This document shows, piece after piece, positions 28,388-28,587 of a stretch of DNA of 28,587 bases (positions are counted from its first letter, which is position 1; each line of letters opens with the position of its first letter). The translations under genes were made by a program, and so were the position numbers. The stretch is from positions 1 through 28,587 of IMG/VR virus record IMGVR_UViG_3300018412_000036. One strand, written 5' to 3'. Origin of the DNA: a virus. Under the pieces are notes generated by a model that saw only the letters and a list, made by a program, of their open reading frames with translations, ran no database searches and was not told the origin of the DNA.

Positions 28388-28587
28388 ATGGCAAAAAATC
28401 TTAAAGCCCTGGCGATGGCGAAAATGTCTGGTTTTCGTCACCTTTCTGTTGTCGTGCCTGAGTGGGAAGGCGAAACGGTAATTTTGCGTGAACCCTCAGC
28501 AGAAGCCTGGCTTCGCTGGCAGAGCATTGTTAAAAAGGATGATGAAACCGAATTATCTGTTTCTGAGAATGCCAGGCGTAACCTGGA
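28388..28587 (+). CDS. Tail assembly chaperone, 5' part
   Basis: The gene runs off the window. The visible 66 residues (MAKNLKALAMAKMSGFRHL, VVVPEWEGETVILREPSAEAWLRW) fit the tail assembly chaperone family that follows the tail tube gene in HK97-like phages. In these phages a programmed -1 frameshift near its end makes a longer form; that site would lie beyond this window. Confidence 0.75.
   Translation, partial: MAKNLKALAMAKMSGFRHLSVVVPEWEGETVILREPSAEAWLRWQSIVKKDDETELSVSENARRNL

Overview
The window is most of the early, lysis and head regions of a temperate lambdoid siphophage integrated in an enterobacterial chromosome. The major capsid protein has the size, processing site and crosslinking residues of HK97 gp5. 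The lysis, replication and immunity genes are all of types found in Escherichia, Klebsiella, Enterobacter and Salmonella prophages. No host housekeeping gene is visible and the integrase is not inside the window, so I cannot name the genus.

Layout. 46-5452 is a leftward early (pL-type) operon read on the minus strand. It starts with YfdP-, YfdQ- and YfdR-like genes, continues with a ParB-like protein, an unknown protein, a small SAM methyltransferase, an Ea22-like/DUF550 fusion and two small acidic or charged proteins, and ends at an excisionase. 5453-6742 is about 1.3 kb without a convincing gene. It is the leader of the pL transcript and is packed with inverted repeats, several of them tRNA-like. 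6743-7687 is the immunity switch: a CI/LexA-type repressor facing a Cro-type protein, with matching operators at pR and pL. 7717-14745 is the rightward early region: CII/YmfL-like regulator, two overlapping small genes, an O-type initiator with iterons inside the gene, a PerC-like regulator, a fused cytosine-C5/adenine-N6 DNA methyltransferase, RusA, a Rha/KilAC antirepressor, a DUF968 nuclease-like protein and antiterminator Q.

14928-16456 is the lysis cassette: pinholin with a dual start, SAR endolysin, a small lipoprotein, and Rz with embedded Rz1. 16468-20256 is an accessory block between lysis and packaging: an Acb2-type anti-CBASS protein, three proteins I cannot name, and two glycosyltransferase-like proteins. 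20253-28587 is the HK97-type packaging and head module: HNH protein, probable cos interval, TerS, TerL, portal, protease, capsid, connector, closure, HK97-gp10-like protein, tail terminator, tail tube with an Ig-like domain, and the start of a tail assembly chaperone. Several short gene junctions there carry terminator-like hairpins.

How it works together. The repressor holds pL and pR off. After SOS cleavage the left operon and the replication operon are expressed, Q opens the late promoter past the terminator at 14799, and lysis, accessory and head genes follow in one rightward transcript. The most unusual part is the structured pL leader. It holds one nearly complete tRNA-like fold with a large insertion, a second fold copying the initiator-tRNA anticodon arm, and a third stem that competes with the first for the same strand.
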